A program made the position numbers and the translations under genes. The notes beneath the pieces were generated by a model. The model saw only the letters and a program-made list of their open reading frames with translations. It did not search any database and was not told where the DNA came from. A stretch of DNA of 64,000 nt. Source: Rhodophyticola sp017644125. Its GTDB lineage: Bacteria; Pseudomonadota; Alphaproteobacteria; Rhodobacterales; Rhodobacteraceae. Of the stretch, positions 55,806-64,000 are shown one piece after another. How positions within the stretch are numbered: position 1 is the stretch's first letter; every line of letters begins with the position of its first letter. The stretch lies in NCBI RefSeq assembly GCF_042140125.1, contig NZ_CP159473.1; one strand, written 5' to 3'.

Positions 55806-56548
55806 TCAGACTTGAGGGCGTTCATAAATCCTTCGGGCCCAAACGGGTGCTGCGCGGCGTCGATCTGACCATCGAACGTGGCCAGAGCATGGTGATCATC
55901 GGCGGCTCGGGCACGGGCAAATCCGTGTTGCTGAAATGCGTCCTTGGCCTGATCCGTCATGACAACGGCACCATCACGCTGGAGGGCGAGGACGTGCTGA
56001 CCGCCGAGCGCGATGCGTTCCTCGCGCGCTTCGGGATGCTGTTTCAGGGCGGCGCGCTGTTCGATTCGCTCGCCGTCTGGCAGAATGTCGCCTTCCGCCT
56101 TCTGCGTGGCTCCCTGAAACGGCCGATGGCCGAGGCGCGCGAGATCGCCATCGAAAAACTGCGGCGGGTGGGGCTGACCCCGGATGTGGCGGATCTCTTC
56201 CCCTCGGAATTGTCGGGAGGCATGCAGAAACGCGTGGGGCTGGCCCGCGCCATCGCCGCGGAACCGGATGTGATCTTCTTCGACGAACCGACCACCGGCC
56301 TCGATCCGATCATGGCGGGCGTCATCAACGAACTGATCCGGGAAATCGTGGTCGAGATGGGCGCGACCGCGATGACCATCACCCATGACATGTCGTCGGT
56401 GCGCGCAATCGCCGACCGGGTGGCGATGCTGCATGACGGAGTGGTGAAATGGGAAGGCCCGGTGGCGCGGATGGATGATGCGACCGATCCCTATCTGCAT
56501 CAGTTCATCACCGGATCGGCCGACGGCCCGATCGAGGCCGTGCGCTGA
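55802..56548 (+). CDS. mlaF: MlaF-like ABC transporter ATP-binding protein
   Basis: 248 residues. Walker A IIGGSGTGKSVLLKC (about 32-46), signature ELSGGMQKRVGLARA (about 138-152), Walker B PDVIFFDEPTTGLDP (about 158-172) and switch His in MTITHDMSS. The GTGKS loop and QKR are typical of MlaF. No mlaD, mlaC or mlaB gene follows in the window. Confidence 0.92.
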   Translation: MIRLEGVHKSFGPKRVLRGVDLTIERGQSMVIIGGSGTGKSVLLKCVLGLIRHDNGTITLEGEDVLTAERDAFLARFGMLFQGGALFDSLAVWQNVAFRLLRGSLKRPMAEAREIAIEKLRRVGLTPDVADLFPSELSGGMQKRVGLARAIAAEPDVIFFDEPTTGLDPIMAGVINELIREIVVEMGATAMTITHDMSSVRAIADRVAMLHDGVVKWEGPVARMDDATDPYLHQFITGSADGPIEAVR

Positions 56549-56618
56549 TGGCCCCCGAACGCCGCGCCAAAAGGACGCCGCCCGCCCTCGGCACCGCCCT
56601 GCCGGAGGCGGCGAAGCG

Positions 56619-56987
56619 ATGACCCCTATCGCCGCCATCGAGGCGATTGCCACGATCCTGTGGGTCTATGCGGGGGCCGGGCTGCTGGAGTGGCTGCTGC
56701 GCGCCGCGCGCGCCGAGAGGCGGCAGCATATTCCGATGGTCACCGAGCTTCTGGCCAATCTGGTGCCGGTGATGATCGCCCTGATCGTGGTGGTGATGGC
56801 GGGCGCCGTGATCGGCCTGCCCTCGGTCGTGGTGATCATCGCGCTGCTGTTTCCCGCCGGATTGGCGTTCGGGCTGCACCAGTCGCTCAACGACATGCGG
56901 GATGCCAACTGGCGGTTCGAGACGGTCAAGCTGCTGGTGGTTCTTGCGGTTGCGGGCGTCACGATCTGGCGGCGGCAGTTCAGCTGA
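56619..56987 (+). CDS. Small membrane protein, unknown
   Basis: 122 residues. Hydrophobic segments near 5-25, 46-75 and 100-116 suggest three helices. A short basic stretch (RAARAERRQHIP) lies after the first. Located 70 bases after mlaF, perhaps the last gene of that unit. No family recognised. Confidence 0.55.
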   Translation: MTPIAAIEAIATILWVYAGAGLLEWLLRAARAERRQHIPMVTELLANLVPVMIALIVVVMAGAVIGLPSVVVIIALLFPAGLAFGLHQSLNDMRDANWRFETVKLLVVLAVAGVTIWRRQFS

Positions 56988-57012
56988 CCGCGCGGGCCCC
57001 CTTAATCTCCCG

Positions 57013-57604
57013 CTATATCAATTCCTTGCGCATGATCGGCCGCGTCTCCGACCGGCGGGCAACCTCCACAAACCCCGCCCGCCGGAAGCTGCCCCGCAAA
57101 TCCGGTCCAGGCATAGACCGGCGGATAGGTCCGTTTCGGCGTGTCGACCGGATACCCCTCCAGCATATCCGCGCCCCTCTCTCGCGCGAAGCCGCAGGCC
57201 GCGCGCAGCAACTGCACCGATAGGCCCGTGCGGCGGAACCGCTTGTCGATCAGGAAGCACGAGACGCTCCAGACCGGTCTGTCATCCACCGGTTGCAGGA
57301 CCCGCGACCGCGCGAGCCGGATGAACGCCGTGCGCGGGGCGACCTGCACCCAGCCCACGGCCAGACTGTCGTGATAGGCGATCAGACCCGGCCCCGGCCC
57401 CTCCGCGAACAGCGCCTTCATCGCCGCCCGGTTGCCCGCGCCCATGCCCGCCTCCATCTCCGCGCGGGATTGCCGCCACAACATGCACCAGCACCCGCCG
57501 CAGCCGCCCTTTTCGCCCATCACGCTGGCAAACCCGGCCCAATCCGCGGGGCGGATGTCAAAGATCATCGAAGGGCCACCGGGCGTTCCGTCACGCGTCT
57601 GCAT
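57013..57604 (-). pseudogene. GNAT family acetyltransferase, one frameshift
   Basis: About 196 residues. MIFDIRPADWAGFASVMGEK and a Cys-rich GGCGGCWCML loop lead to the GNAT core, SCFLIDKRFRRTGLSVQLLRAA with the acetyl-CoA binding RRTGLS element. The frame is lost near 57091, an extra C (coding strand) after GCGGGG; removal joins YAWTGFAG to SFRRAGFVEVARRS and the TAG stop at 57013. Start ATG 57604 has GGAGAAG upstream; ATG 57568 is the alternative. Possibly a read error. Confidence 0.8.
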
Positions 57605-57840
57605 CCGTCTTCTCCACCAATGGTCCTGCACCGGTCCGCAGGCCGGCGCGATCACGGCGGGGGCACCGCGTCGCGCCCGAAGCCACAGACTTCTTCCCGG
57701 GGCAAGGATAATATCAGAACATATGGTGAACATTACATCGGTCGGGGCGATATCCCAAGCACGATCTTTCAGCGAAGACTTGCCTGCCCGGGCGCATCGG
57801 GTCATCTGCGTCAGAAGACCGGTTGCAAAAAGGCCCTTCC

Positions 57841-58293
57841 ATGCGCGCGCTTCAAGTCGCCAATCTGGCGCTGTTGATCCTGTTCCCCATCTCCTGGACC
57901 GCGCCGCTGATGCGGGCGGGCGTGCTGCCGCTCTTCGGGCTGGAGGAGATCTCCGTCCTGTCGGGCATCGCGGCACTTTGGGAGGATGAGAAGCTGCTGG
58001 CCGTTCTGGTCACGATCTTCGCCCTGATCGCGCCCATGGCCAAGACGATTGCCATCGCGCTGATCCATCTCGGCCGGTTGCCCGGTCGGGCGCTGCGCGT
58101 CACCACGATGCTCGGCAAGCTGGCGATGGCGGATATCTTCCTGATCGCGCTCTACATCGTTCTGGCCAAGGGCGTCAGCGTCGGGCGCATCGAAACCGCC
58201 TGGGGGCTCTGGCTGTTCACGGCCTGCGTGCTCGCCTCGCTGGCGATCAGCCTGGCGAGCGGCAGGCGTCTGGCAGCGGACGGGGCGCCCTAG
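57841..58293 (+). CDS. Paraquat-inducible protein A (PqiA) family membrane protein
   Basis: 150 residues, ATG 57841. Four hydrophobic segments (about 6-24, 55-77, 93-115, 122-144). ISWTAPLMRAGVLPLFGLEE and FALIAPMAKTIAIALIHLGR (about 64-83) are PqiA-like. It is about half the length of E. coli PqiA, a single-domain form. Its stop overlaps the convergent autotransporter gene by four bases. Confidence 0.75.
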   Translation: MRALQVANLALLILFPISWTAPLMRAGVLPLFGLEEISVLSGIAALWEDEKLLAVLVTIFALIAPMAKTIAIALIHLGRLPGRALRVTTMLGKLAMADIFLIALYIVLAKGVSVGRIETAWGLWLFTACVLASLAISLASGRRLAADGAP

Positions 58294-59708
58294 AACCGGA
58301 TCTCGAAGCGCAGATTGCCCGACGTCGTGCGAAGATCGGATCCAAGCCCGCCGACCGCAACCCCGGCCGCCAGACGGCTGCGATCCGACAGATCGAAATC
58401 GGCCCCCAGTTCCACACGGCCCGACCAGCCTTCTTCATCGAAGCTGCCCGACGCCAGCGCGGTCGTTGCATCGGTCGACAGATGGTCCCCGTACAGACCG
58501 AGATAGGCCCCGCCGAAGGACGTAGGGAAACTGTAGCGCGCGCCAAGCGATATCTCCGTGTAGTCGATATCTTCGGTTCCGGCGGCGGCCAGCGTGCCAC
58601 CGGTTCCTGTGATCTCCTCCTGACCGGTCAGAACCGTGATCGACGGCGTCAGGGTCCGATCGCCCAGTGCGATGTCGCGGGCAAGCGACACACTGAACGC
58701 CAGCGTGTCGCTTTCCGCGCTGCCCGTACCGCCGGCATCAACCTGATCATAATCGCTTTGGCCGTAAACAAGGCTGAGATCGGCCGACCACGATCCGTTG
58801 CGATAGCTTGCATAAGGTTGAATGAAGCGAAACGTGCCTTCCTGGGCAAATCCGGTCGAGGAAGCGTTCAGATCGGCCGCGCCCAGTGAAACGCCAACGA
58901 TCCAGTTCGGCGACACCGCGACATCGGCCCCGAATTGCAGACCCCGACCGGAGTAGTCGCGACTGTCGGACCGGCCAGAGGCCTCATATCCGGTGAATTC
59001 GAACCATGTATACAAGTTGCCGACCAGATCGGGCGACTGCGACGAGACCGCAACGACCTGTGGGCTGCCATCTTCGGCAGGAGCCAGTTCATAGCTCAGC
59101 GCCCGGCCCCGGGCGACAAAACTGTCCTCGGCAGATGACCGGGCCACTGCGAAAGAAGAGGCGGAGGATCTGCGGCTCAAGGCGCCGGCGGCCCCGACAA
59201 GCTGCGCAAACTGTTCGCTGACTGCTGGCCCCCACCTCAGAACCGCGCCTGTAAACGTCTTCGTAATCGTGAACACTTCATTTCCCGTGTCGAGATGATC
59301 CGGCATGAACAAAATCGTGTACTGACCGTTACTCAGGCCCGACGGCCCGCTGGTCGTGCTGCCTTGAAACAAACTGGACGTTCCAGCATAGCCATCGATC
59401 CCGGAAAGAGCCGAGTTAATGGTCGCATCACCCGGGAAAGGGGCCGATCCGGTATGGAAATAAACAAGGGTTCCGTAATGCTCATCTCCGCAACACCCGT
59501 TAACGACGGTTTGAAGATCGCGGCGTATGGAGAAGACGGATACATCGGTAATGGTTACCTGAACCGTGCTGTAAGGTTGAGAAGTGTTGAGCCTCTGCGT
59601 ACCCGTGGAATCTATGGTTGACACATGTGTGAAGCTGTCCTGCGCGAACACTGCAGAAGACAGCAGTGTGGTTGCGGCCAGAGTCGTTGAAAACCGAACA
59701 TAATCCAT
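58290..59708 (-). CDS. Autotransporter-like outer-membrane beta-barrel protein
   Basis: 472 residues. Signal peptide about 1-22 (MDYVRFSTTLAATTLLSSAVFA). Passenger-like region 23-180 of low similarity to anything I recognise, with a CCGDEH pair. C-terminal barrel about 215-472 made of alternating aromatic/polar strands (YTWFEFTGYEASG, LQFGADVAVSPNWIVGVSLG, RVELGADFDLSDRS), ending in a terminal Phe (RFEIRF). This is the autotransporter barrel pattern. Lower GC than its neighbours. Confidence 0.75.
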   Translation of the reverse strand: MDYVRFSTTLAATTLLSSAVFAQDSFTHVSTIDSTGTQRLNTSQPYSTVQVTITDVSVFSIRRDLQTVVNGCCGDEHYGTLVYFHTGSAPFPGDATINSALSGIDGYAGTSSLFQGSTTSGPSGLSNGQYTILFMPDHLDTGNEVFTITKTFTGAVLRWGPAVSEQFAQLVGAAGALSRRSSASSFAVARSSAEDSFVARGRALSYELAPAEDGSPQVVAVSSQSPDLVGNLYTWFEFTGYEASGRSDSRDYSGRGLQFGADVAVSPNWIVGVSLGAADLNASSTGFAQEGTFRFIQPYASYRNGSWSADLSLVYGQSDYDQVDAGGTGSAESDTLAFSVSLARDIALGDRTLTPSITVLTGQEEITGTGGTLAAAGTEDIDYTEISLGARYSFPTSFGGAYLGLYGDHLSTDATTALASGSFDEEGWSGRVELGADFDLSDRSRLAAGVAVGGLGSDLRTTSGNLRFEIRF

Positions 59709-59903
59709 ATGGAGAGCCTTATGCCTGTATCGCGCAATTTCGCGCTTGTTTTACCATTCCACTATAGGCGGAATACCGCCTGCCGACTCATCAAGTCAAT
59801 ATTTTTCCCCTGAAGAAAACCCATGGCTTCCGGTCCGTGCCGCCTGACGGCTGGCGCAATCCGGGCCATGGTCTTTCCGCATTGGGCAAGGTACCAACCC
59901 GCC

Positions 59904-61268
59904 ATGGCAAAGCCCGTCACCCAGTTCATCTGCTCCGCCTGCGGCTCGGTCCACAAGAAGTGGTCAGGCCGGTGCGACAATTGCGGCGAGTGGAACACGA
60001 TCGCCGAGGAAGCCCCGTTGAGTGCCGGGCCCGGAAAATCGCTCGGCGCGGTCAAGGGCCGCGCCATGGCCCTGACCGATCTGACGAGCGAGGAAACGCC
60101 GCCGCCCCGCCAAAGCTCCGGTCTGGCGGAGCTGGATCGGGTGCTTGGCGGCGGGCTTGTCGCGGCGTCGGCCTGTCTGGTGGGCGGCGATCCGGGCATC
60201 GGCAAATCCACGCTTCTGCTGCAGGCCGCCGCCAGCTTCGCGCGCATGGGCCTGAAGGTCATCTATGTCTCCGGAGAGGAGGCGACGGCGCAGGTTCGCA
60301 TGCGGGCGCAGCGGTTGGGGCTGGCGGATGCCTCGGTCAAGCTTGCCGCCGAAACCAACCTGCGCGACATCCTGACCACGCTGGATGCCGAACGCCCCGA
60401 TCTCGCGATCATCGACTCGGTGCAGACCATGTGGCTCGACACGGTCGAGAGCGCGCCCGGCAGCGTGTCGCAGGTGCGCGCCGCGGCCCATGAACTGGTG
60501 ACATTCGCCAAGAAACGCGGTGTCGCGGTGATGCTGGTGGGCCATGTGACCAAGGACGGCCAGATCGCGGGGCCGCGGGTGGTGGAACACATGGTCGATA
60601 CCGTCCTCTATTTCGAGGGTGAGCGCGGCCACCAGTTCCGCATCCTGCGCAGCGTCAAGAACCGGTTCGGCCCCGCCGACGAAATCGGCGTGTTCGAAAT
60701 GACCGGTGCGGGGCTGGCCGAAGTGCCGAACCCCTCGGCGCTGTTCCTGTCGGACAGGGACACGCCCGCGCCGGGGTCGGTCGTCTTTGCGGGTATCGAG
60801 GGCACGCGTCCCGTGCTTGTGGAAATCCAGGCCCTCGTCGCGCCCTCGTCGCTCAGCCAGCCGCGTCGCGCGGTAGTCGGATGGGACAGCGGGCGGCTGT
60901 CGATGATCCTTGCGGTGCTGGAGGCGCGGGTCGGTATCTCCTTTCAGGGGCTGGATGTGTATCTGAACATCGCGGGCGGCATGCGCATCTCGGAACCGGC
61001 CGCCGATCTGGCCGTGGCGGCGGCGCTTTTGTCCGCGCGGGAAGATGCCGCGATTCCGCCGAACTGCGTGGTATTCGGGGAATTGAGCCTTTCCGGCGCG
61101 CTTCGCCCCGTGTCGCAGGCGGAAAACAGGTTGAAAGAGGCCCGGAAACTTGGTTTTTCACAGGCTATAGCGCCCGAGGGGTGCAAAACCGGCGATGGCG
61201 CGGGTATGGAACTGAAAGCCATGGCCGATCTGACCCGGTTCGTGGGCGATATTTTCGGCGCCGCCTAG
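59904..61268 (+). CDS. radA: DNA repair protein RadA
   Basis: 454 residues, RecA-like branch-migration factor. Zinc finger CSACGSVHKKWSGRCDNC (about 10-27), Walker A GGDPGIGKSTLLLQ (about 94-107), RadA motif KNRFGPADEIGVFEM, and a C-terminal Lon-protease-like domain. The preferred ATG is 59904, opening MAKPVTQFICSAC. Confidence 0.95.
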   Translation: MAKPVTQFICSACGSVHKKWSGRCDNCGEWNTIAEEAPLSAGPGKSLGAVKGRAMALTDLTSEETPPPRQSSGLAELDRVLGGGLVAASACLVGGDPGIGKSTLLLQAAASFARMGLKVIYVSGEEATAQVRMRAQRLGLADASVKLAAETNLRDILTTLDAERPDLAIIDSVQTMWLDTVESAPGSVSQVRAAAHELVTFAKKRGVAVMLVGHVTKDGQIAGPRVVEHMVDTVLYFEGERGHQFRILRSVKNRFGPADEIGVFEMTGAGLAEVPNPSALFLSDRDTPAPGSVVFAGIEGTRPVLVEIQALVAPSSLSQPRRAVVGWDSGRLSMILAVLEARVGISFQGLDVYLNIAGGMRISEPAADLAVAAALLSAREDAAIPPNCVVFGELSLSGALRPVSQAENRLKEARKLGFSQAIAPEGCKTGDGAGMELKAMADLTRFVGDIFGAA

Positions 61269-61326
61269 GCGCGCCGGGGCAAGGACGGCGCCAGCAGCAG
61301 GGGCGCAGAAAGAAACGAGGGCAGCC

Positions 61327-61920
61327 ATGGACGGCTTCACCATCATCGACGGCGTCGTGGCCGGGGTCATCGTGATTTCCGCGATTCTGGCCTATTCCCG
61401 GGGCTTCGTGCGCGAGGTCATGGCCATCGTCGGCTGGATCATCGCGGCGGTCGTGGCCTTCATCTTCGCCCCCATTGCCTTTCCGCTGGTGGACGAGATC
61501 CCCTATCTGGGCAGTTTCATCGGCGGCAGCAACGAACTTGGGATCATCGTCGCCTTCGCGGGTGTCTTTGCCATCGCGCTCGTCATCGTCTCGATCTTCA
61601 CGCCGCTATTTGCCAGCGCCGTGCAACGCTCGGTGCTGGGGGGGCTCGATGCCGGTCTGGGCTTTCTCTTCGGGGTTGCGCGGGGCATTCTGCTGATCGT
61701 GGTGGCGCTGATCGTCTATGACCGGGTGTCGGGCGATCAGGCGGTGTCGATGGTCGATGACAGCCGCACCGCCCAGATCTTCGGCCAGCTTCAGGACCGG
61801 ATCGAGGCGCAGATCCCCAGCAACGCACCGGCCTGGATTCTCGACCGGTACGAAGAGTTGATCAACGCCACCGAGCCCGCAACCGACGAACCGGCCGTCC
61901 CCGAAACGACCGGCAACTAG
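61327..61920 (+). CDS. cvpA: CvpA family protein
   Basis: 197 residues with four hydrophobic helices (about 6-22, 33-51, 70-95, 112-133). FTIIDGVVAGVIVISAILAY at the start, SRGFVREVMAIVGWIIAAVV and RGILLIVVALIVYDRV match the colicin V production family. CvpA is encoded upstream of purF in many bacteria, as here (126 bases). Confidence 0.9.
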   Translation: MDGFTIIDGVVAGVIVISAILAYSRGFVREVMAIVGWIIAAVVAFIFAPIAFPLVDEIPYLGSFIGGSNELGIIVAFAGVFAIALVIVSIFTPLFASAVQRSVLGGLDAGLGFLFGVARGILLIVVALIVYDRVSGDQAVSMVDDSRTAQIFGQLQDRIEAQIPSNAPAWILDRYEELINATEPATDEPAVPETTGN

Positions 61921-62046
61921 GGCATCGCCGCAACAATTGTGACAGCTTGATGAAGCGGCGCGTGACAGCCCCTGCCCGACGCCCTACATACAAGCTGAAC
62001 TCTGACCCCGGATTCGGCCCTGACCTGCTGCCACAGGAGCGACTGA

Positions 62047-63552
62047 ATGAGCCACCCGACTGGCGCTGACGACCGGTTTCCCACCCATCCTTTCGACCCG
62101 TTTTTCGATGATGACAAACTGCATGAGGAATGCGGCGTCTTCGGCGTGATCGGCGTGACCGATGCGGCGAATTTCGTGGCCCTTGGCCTGCATGCGCTTC
62201 AGCATCGCGGGCAGGAGGCGGGCGGGATCGTCGCCCACCACCCCGATCACGGGTTCAACTCCGCCCGGCGCTTCGGCTATGTGCGGGACAATTTCACCTC
62301 CCACAAGGTGATGGAGACCCTGCCCGGCCCGCTGGCCATCGGCCATGTGCGTTATTCCACCGCCGGCTCCAAGGGCAACACTGCCATCCGCGACGTGCAG
62401 CCCTTCTTCGGGGAGTTCGCCATGGGCGGCGCGGCCATCGCCCATAACGGCAACATCGTGAATGCGGAGGAACTCCGGCGGGAGTTGATCGGGCGCGGCT
62501 CGATCTTCCAGTCTTCGTCGGACAGCGAATGCATCATCCACCTGATGGCGCGCAGCTATCAGAAGAACATCCCCGAGCGGATGAAGGACGCGCTCAGACG
62601 GGTCGAAGGCGCGTTTTCCATCGTCGCGATGACCCGCACCAAGCTGATCGGCGTGCGCGATGCGCTTGGCGTGCGGCCGCTGGTTCTGGGCCGGATCGGT
62701 GACGGAGCCTGGGTGCTGAGTTCCGAGACCTGCGCGCTGGACATCATCGGCGCCGAGTTCGTGCGCGAGGTGGAACCCGGCGAGATGGTGGTGATCAACG
62801 GCGACGGCATCGAAAGCTACATGCCGTTCGAGCCGCGCAAACCGCGCAGCTGCATCTTCGAGCATGTGTATTTCTCCCGGCCCGACAGCATTCTGGGCGG
62901 CCAGTCGGTCTATGAAACCCGTCGTCAGATCGGGGTGGAGTTGGCCCGGGAGGCGCCGGTGGATGCCGATCTGGTCTGCCCCGTGCCCGATAGCGGCACG
63001 CCCGCGGCCATCGGCTTCAGCCAGGAAAGCGGCATTCCCTATGCGATGGGCATCATCCGCAACCAGTATATGGGCCGCACCTTCATCGAGCCGACCGAAC
63101 AGATCCGCAACATGGGTGTGCGCCTGAAGCTGAACGTGAACCGGGCGCTGATCCGCGGCAAGCGCGTGATCCTTGTGGATGACAGCGTGGTGCGCGGCAC
63201 GACCTCCCGCAAGATCAAGGAGATGATCCTGGATGCCGGCGCGGCGGAGGTGCATTTCCGCATCGCCTCTCCGCCCACGGCGTGGCCCTGCTTCTACGGG
63301 GTCGACACGCCCGAACGCGAAAAGCTTCTGGCCTCCACCATGTCGGAGGAGGAGATGCGCGCGCATCTGCAGGTGGACAGCCTGCGCTTCATCTCCCTTG
63401 ACGGTCTCTACCGCGCCGTGGGCGAGCCCAAGGGCCGCGATGCCGGATCGCCGCAATACTGCGATGCGTGTTTTTCGGGCGATTATCCGGTGCGTCCGAC
63501 GGATATGGAGGCCAAGGGGTTCGAGTTTCGGCAGCGCGAACCGGCCGAGTAG
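62047..63552 (+). CDS. purF: Amidophosphoribosyltransferase
   Basis: 501 residues, first committed purine step: PRPP plus glutamine to phosphoribosylamine. N-terminal glutaminase with nucleophilic Cys in EECGVFGVIG (about 29) after a propeptide. GHVRYSTAG, the PRPP motif VILVDDSVVRGTTSRK (about 374-389), and C-terminal CDACFSG with other cysteines point to the [4Fe-4S] type, as in Bacillus. Confidence 0.96.
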   Translation: MSHPTGADDRFPTHPFDPFFDDDKLHEECGVFGVIGVTDAANFVALGLHALQHRGQEAGGIVAHHPDHGFNSARRFGYVRDNFTSHKVMETLPGPLAIGHVRYSTAGSKGNTAIRDVQPFFGEFAMGGAAIAHNGNIVNAEELRRELIGRGSIFQSSSDSECIIHLMARSYQKNIPERMKDALRRVEGAFSIVAMTRTKLIGVRDALGVRPLVLGRIGDGAWVLSSETCALDIIGAEFVREVEPGEMVVINGDGIESYMPFEPRKPRSCIFEHVYFSRPDSILGGQSVYETRRQIGVELAREAPVDADLVCPVPDSGTPAAIGFSQESGIPYAMGIIRNQYMGRTFIEPTEQIRNMGVRLKLNVNRALIRGKRVILVDDSVVRGTTSRKIKEMILDAGAAEVHFRIASPPTAWPCFYGVDTPEREKLLASTMSEEEMRAHLQVDSLRFISLDGLYRAVGEPKGRDAGSPQYCDACFSGDYPVRPTDMEAKGFEFRQREPAE

Positions 63553-63567
63553 ACCGACAGGCGGCGT

Positions 63568-63972
63568 TCAGCCTGCCGGGATCTCCCGGCGCACCCGGCG
63601 AAACACGGACACGAATTCCTGCGCGGTCGCGTGGTCCAGCACCCCGTCGGCCACCGCGTCCCGGTCCCACATCCAGCCCCGCGCCGGGTCGTCCAGCATG
63701 TCCCATTCGCCGAAAAGCCGCTCTGTCACCGCCCCGTCGCTGCGCAGGGTGACGTCCAGATGCCGGTCATCGCGGATGATGCTTTTGTAGATCTCGGTGA
63801 CCGCCGGTTCGGGCCCTTCGAGAAGCTGGAGATAGAGATCCGCCCGACAGATCAGCGCGCCGGTCACGCCAGCCGCGGAGTTGCGCCCGCGGGCAGTGAC
63901 GAGAATGCCGTTCAGCGTGGCCTGATCATAGCCGAAGGGGCGCGAGGAATAGATCAACTGAACAAGGTGCAT
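63568..63972 (-). CDS. BLUF-domain blue-light photoreceptor
   Basis: 134 residues, single BLUF domain. FAD-binding residues Tyr8 (LIYSS), Asn31 (GRNSAAGVTG) and Gln49 (YLQLLEGP) are all present, plus Trp near GEWDML. No output domain, so it is a short BLUF that would act via a partner. Start ATG 63972; TTG 63978 would add two residues. Confidence 0.9.
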   Translation of the reverse strand: MHLVQLIYSSRPFGYDQATLNGILVTARGRNSAAGVTGALICRADLYLQLLEGPEPAVTEIYKSIIRDDRHLDVTLRSDGAVTERLFGEWDMLDDPARGWMWDRDAVADGVLDHATAQEFVSVFRRVRREIPAG

Positions 63973-64000
63973 CGGCAAACCGCTTTCGACCCGGGCGGGC

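Overview
The window is a 64 kb, GC-rich, densely coded stretch of an alphaproteobacterial chromosome. The family content and gene orders point to the Rhodobacterales, probably the Roseobacter/Rhodovulum side. The clues are a DddP-type DMSP lyase, a form II CO-dehydrogenase-like cluster, a ureDA-x-B operon, the order Lrp/cysG/DUF2849/sulfite reductase/cysH/DUF934/fpr, the block yceD-rpmF-plsX-fabH-ihfA-merR, and CvpA-PurF. This placement is inference; no species can be named from the sequence. No insertion sequence, prophage or CRISPR array was seen, and the only RNA gene found is a tRNA-Pro(GGG).

Layout. 1-10 kb: sterol desaturase-like enzyme, YqiJ/flotillin pair, cupin, anmK, tyrS, FemAB-like protein, olsB, msrB, bamE. 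9.6-15.2 kb: DUF177 (yceD)-rpmF-plsX-fabH-ihfA-MerR, tRNA-Pro, long dCTP deaminase. 15.2-20.1 kb: methyltransferase and DUF3445 haem demethylase-like gene, divergent from dddP, then a hydrolase/OsmC fusion. 20.1-26.2 kb: an Lrp regulator divergent from an assimilatory sulfate and siroheme operon. 26.3-29.7 kb: an Ala/Glu-rich anchored protein, infC with an ATA start, a sugar acetyltransferase and a LysR regulator. 29.8-40.5 kb: a CO-dehydrogenase-like cluster (coxD, coxE, an OmpA protein, XdhC, a molybdopterin-domain protein, coxS, coxL, coxM, all on the minus strand). 41.6-50.2 kb: a urease cluster (ureD, A, a membrane gene, B, two small genes, a lipoprotein, C, a secreted protein, a DUF1127 gene, then E, F, G). 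50.3-64 kb: pyrC, pyrE, dnaB, alr, mlaE, mlaF, a GNAT gene, a PqiA-like gene, an autotransporter-like barrel, radA, cvpA, purF and a BLUF photoreceptor.

Sequence quality. Seven genes (dddP, hydrolase/OsmC, cysG, sulfite reductase, cysH, ureC, a GNAT gene) are broken by frameshifts. Every break is repaired by removing inserted bases, about 31 in total, with no deletion needed. Removing 21 inserted bases from ureC gives exactly 1,710 nt, or 569 residues, a normal urease alpha subunit. Insertion-only damage that spares the codons around it looks like read-consensus error rather than gene decay. Those genes are therefore labelled pseudogene as the sequence stands, but are probably intact in the organism.

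How the genes work together. The sulfate operon makes siroheme and reduces activated sulfate to sulfide. DddP would release DMS and acrylate from algal DMSP. The cox cluster encodes a molybdenum hydroxylase together with its maturation factors. The urease operon encodes the three subunits and the D/E/F/G nickel-insertion chaperones. The remainder is largely housekeeping: translation, phospholipid synthesis, pyrimidine and purine synthesis, replication, recombination, cell wall and outer-membrane lipid transport.
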